Source: Rosellinia necatrix
Lineage: Eukaryota > Ascomycota > Sordariomycetes > Xylariales > Xylariaceae
Length of the DNA stretch: 64,000 bases
NCBI GenBank assembly: GCA_021209875.1
Contig: JAGYVD010000002.1
Coordinates: 1,364,001 to 1,428,000, forward strand
Reading direction: 5' to 3'
Positions 60,976 to 64,000 of the stretch are shown here, piece by piece. Positions within the stretch are counted from its first letter, which is position 1; every line of letters starts with the position of its first letter. The translations under genes were made by a program, and so were the position numbers. The notes beneath the pieces were generated by a model. The model was not told the DNA's origin. It worked only from the letters and a program-made list of their open reading frames with translations, and did no database searches.

Positions 60976-62003
60976 TAGATGGTGGGGTGCATGGCTTTGC
61001 CACGCCACAGTTGGGGCAGGAAACTTATATAAGCTACCCTCTACAGGCATATATCATATATGAACAGCTAAAATCAAATTTAGCACTCAATCATAAACAC
61101 GATAAAAATATATAATTAAATATCCCAGAAAAATACGTCTAGTTAAAATATAAACAAGTTGTTTTATATAGTTATTAACTATAGAACACAGCATTTTCTT
61201 TTTTTTTTTTAAGGCAGGTGGTAGCACTTACATTAGGGAACCCATGCACTTAATATACTGTAACTAACTAGCTATAGTATGAAAGTTTAGGTAGACCTGT
61301 CCATCCCTTCTACAACCTAATACATACAGACTAATCCATTCCTTGGTACACTTTCACTTCCAGGTGGAGAACACCACACGCATCTATCAGAATGTGTCAA
61401 TGCCTCTTTAGCAGCGGCGGCGGCGCCATAGTTAGTCTCTAGCTGCTTTAAAGACCTATTGTGGGCTGCGACCTGTAAGCGACGGTTTCATTCACCACGC
61501 ACATCTGCCCAATCCATGACATATATCAACGTAATCTACAATGCATATCTGCCTGATAATGTGCTTCTTTGGGTACAGAGACCGCATTCCTAGCTTTACT
61601 GCGGTAATTACCCGTTGTATCCGCGTTAATCTCTTTATTAGCTTAGAATGAATGGCTTGGTTAGTGGGTTGGAGAGTCTCGCGGGATTCACTTACATGTT
61701 GCGCTGTAGTGTTGTGGCTATAGTCTACTTAGAGTGGTCTGGGTCTTGCGTGAGAGCCAAGCTAAGATGCAAGAGAGATGTACCTTAAATCATGGAAAGC
61801 GGGCAAGATTAATAGGACATATGTCGAGATGGCCTGCTTTCAGACTATTGAATGCGGGATGAGATGCCTTGTAACCCGTGTATATACAGTGATCGAGTTT
61901 CAAAGGAGCTTCGGAGTGGTGACAAGCTATTATTGCTCACAGGGTTGACAACGCCGCTGGAAGTGTGTCAGGCATGAAGCCTGTTGGATGATTTGGTCGC
62001 TGT
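60976..62003. other. Upstream region of the decarboxylase gene, no gene seen
   Basis: Begins A/T-rich and partly decayed, with a T-run at about 61,200, and becomes normal toward 61,400. It probably includes the distal promoter of the decarboxylase gene. Confidence 0.45.
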
Positions 62004-62060
62004 CTCCGAAGACATACAGGTTCTCTGAAGACACACAGGTTCTCTGAAGATACGCAGGTT
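62004..62060. repeat. 19-bp tandem repeat, three copies, in the decarboxylase promoter
   Basis: Units CTCTGAAGACACACAGGTT with one to three differences at 62004, 62023 and 62042, followed by a partial fourth unit. The array ends about 170 bases before the start codon, so it lies in the promoter or 5' leader. Confidence 0.85.
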
Positions 62061-62228
62061 CTCTGACGTCGTGGGCCAGGCGAACTTGGTATATCTAGTT
62101 CCGTCTTCTGTCTTTTGAAATCTCAGTCCAACATCAACACCTAGTCAAGCCTACTTGGAACTTGAATTACATACAAGACCTTACCTACTACCTACATGAC
62201 TCCAAACTAACTGCATCTCATCTCCACT

Positions 62229-64000
62229 ATGCTAACTAACGGAATAAAAGCCGGCATCGACGAGAACCAGGCCAAACATGCCCTCGTCAGCTCTTGGTTT
62301 CTCGGCCCGCGGGCTGAGAATATAGACGTCCTACAGTCACTCTTCTGCCAAGCCCTCGAGTGCCAACAACAGGCCCGGATTGACCTCGCGGGCGACAATG
62401 ACCAGTACTTCTTCATTACAGAGGAAATGAAAAAACTAGATATTTACCAGAAAAGCATTAACAAGCTCACCGTGAACTCGACGGACCTGTCGGGCAAGCT
62501 GGCGAAGCATTCCGTGCCGTTCTGGTCGCCACGGTACAATGCACATATGAACATGGATACCACGCTGGCGAGCATCATTGGGTGTAAGTCAATGTTTACA
62601 CAGCCACTTGAACCGCAGCCCCTAACGCTTGTGACCTTAAGACATGTCGGCCATGATTTACAACCCCAACAATGTCGCCACAGAGGCAAGCCCATACACA
62701 ACCGAAGTCGAGCGGCAAGTCGGCCAGGATTTTTGTAAGATGTTGGGATACAATGGCCCGGACGGAAATCCCGCTCCCTGGGGGCATATCACCTGCGTAA
62801 GTGCTACTCCTTATGGCTCCTGCCGGTGGCTTTCATGTCAACGAACAGTGATGATTTCTAACACGTTCTTGATGTTGTCAGGATGGGTCCGTAGCCAATC
62901 TCGAGGCCATTTGGGCAAGTACGAATCCCCTTTGCTCCCCTTCACGCAAGGGACAAGATCTGACCACACACACTCTGTCTTTCTCTCAATAGCGCGAAAT
63001 CTCAAGTTCTACCCATTTTCCCTCAAGCTCGCCATTGAGGAAGGCCCACTCAAGTTCCTCGGCACTATCGAGCCGCCCTTCATCGTTGAAACATGCAACG
63101 CAGGACCGAAGGAGTTCCTGAAGCTCACAAAGGAGGAGCTCTTGAACCTGACTCCCTCTACGGTGCTCTCAATCCCCACCCTGTTGGGTGAGAAGTACTC
63201 CATCAGCCCGGGCTTCCTCCAGGATGTGCTCAGGCCGTACCTGATCCAGACGACGGGTAAGGACGAGTTGGAGCGCAAATTCGGCATCAACCATGGAAAG
63301 TACATGATATGTGCAACAAAGCATTACTCCTGGCCCAAGGGCGGAGGTGAGTTCCTTCATCATTCATTAACATGATTTTAGGCATCCATGTCGCTAACAG
63401 ACTCAAAAAAAAAAAAAAGCCATCTCGGGTATTGGCTCTGAGAACTTTGTCGACATCGACGTCGACAACGAGGCCCGGATGGACATGGACGACCTCAGGA
63501 CAAAACTCGACAAGTGCATCGAACAGAAGACCCCCATCTTTGGCGTCGTCGCCATCATGGGCTCCACAGAGCACGGCGCGTGCGATCCACTCGCCGAGAT
63601 CATCAACATCCGCGACGAGTACCAAAGAAAAAAAGGTGTGTCATTCGCAGTCCACAGTGATGCCGCGTGGGGTGGCTACTTTGCCTCGCTGCTGCGGGAT
63701 CGCGTGAGCCGCAGTCCGGGCGACCTCCCGTACGTGCCGGCAATGCCCTTGAATCCATACACCGAGACGCAGCTGCGGGCCCTGAAGCACGCGGATAGCA
63801 TCACGATCGATCCGCACAAGTAAGTCTTCTCCCCTACCAGATACGGTTGGCATCTTTTCTGCCCTTCTTTGACACCAACTATCACAGATCGGGATACATC
63901 AACTACCCTGCTGGCGGACTCTGCTACCGAGACGGGCGCATGCGGTATCTCCTCACTTGGACGAGTCCCATCGTGTTCCACCCCGGCGACGACCAGGGCA
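62229..64000 (+). CDS. PLP-dependent decarboxylase, tyrosine-decarboxylase-like (3' end outside window)
   Basis: Six exons seen: 62229-62583, 62642-62796, 62882-62918, 62993-63346, 63420-63819 and 63888 to the edge, 471 complete codons so far. Introns are 58-85 bp with GTAAGT, GTAAGT, GTACGA, GTGAGT and GTAAGT donors. The N-terminal substrate-domain motif MIYNPNNVATEASPYTTEVE is followed by DGSVANLEAIWATRNLKF, HYSWPKGGAISGIG (H293 likely stacks on PLP), HSDAAWGGY (D381 binds the PLP ring nitrogen) and DPHKSGYINYPAGG, with K434 forming the Schiff base. The arrangement is that of group II decarboxylases closest to microbial tyrosine decarboxylases. It would release CO2 from an aromatic amino acid to give an amine such as tyramine; substrate is not proven. 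Intron 4 has a run of A directly before its AG acceptor. Confidence 0.9.

Overview
The window reads as nuclear DNA of a filamentous ascomycete (Pezizomycotina, probably a sordariomycete). The reasons are short GT-AG introns with RCTRAY-type branch sites, an RCO-1/Tup1 co-repressor, a class II hydrophobin, UstYa (DUF3328), DUF2015 and fungal rhodopsin-domain genes, a FunK1 kinase relic, and repeats that look destroyed by repeat-induced point mutation (RIP: C-to-T and G-to-A changes only). No species is claimed.

Layout. 1-2161: a minus-strand LTR element carrying only a gag-like ORF, cut by the window edge. 2162-3545: an A/T block. 3.5-34.4 kb: the gene-bearing part, with DUF2015 (+), ERG3 C-5 sterol desaturase (-), a UstYa-family protein (-), tRNA-Gly(GCC) (+), the RCO-1/Tup1 co-repressor (+), RNase MRP subunit RMP1 (-), a 7-TM rhodopsin-domain protein (-) and an uncharacterised proline-rich protein (-) that needs a GC-AG intron. 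These are separated by long gene-free stretches rich in CCTAGG/GGTACC motifs. A Pol III-like A-box/B-box/T-run unit lies at about 25.2-25.4 kb.

34444-51225 is one 16.8-kb A/T-saturated LTR element. It is framed by two direct repeats of exactly 250 bp and a 5-bp target duplication, CAACG. Two further insertions are nested in it: a 203-bp solo LTR (duplication ATTAT) and a 1.76-kb non-autonomous LTR element (duplication AAACA) whose internal minisatellite resembles the gag repeats of the element at the left edge.

51.2-62.2 kb is a gene graveyard: an unrecognised relic, a FunK1 kinase relic, a decayed tRNA-Gly-like sequence, a broken membrane-protein gene and a duplicated 190-bp repeat. One intact-looking gene lies in it, a class II hydrophobin that regains all eight cysteines only if an 11-nt microexon is spliced in. 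The window ends inside a tyrosine-decarboxylase-like PLP enzyme gene.

The functional genes are mostly unrelated housekeeping or regulatory genes and do not form one pathway. All exon boundaries were derived by eye from splice consensus and frame continuity.
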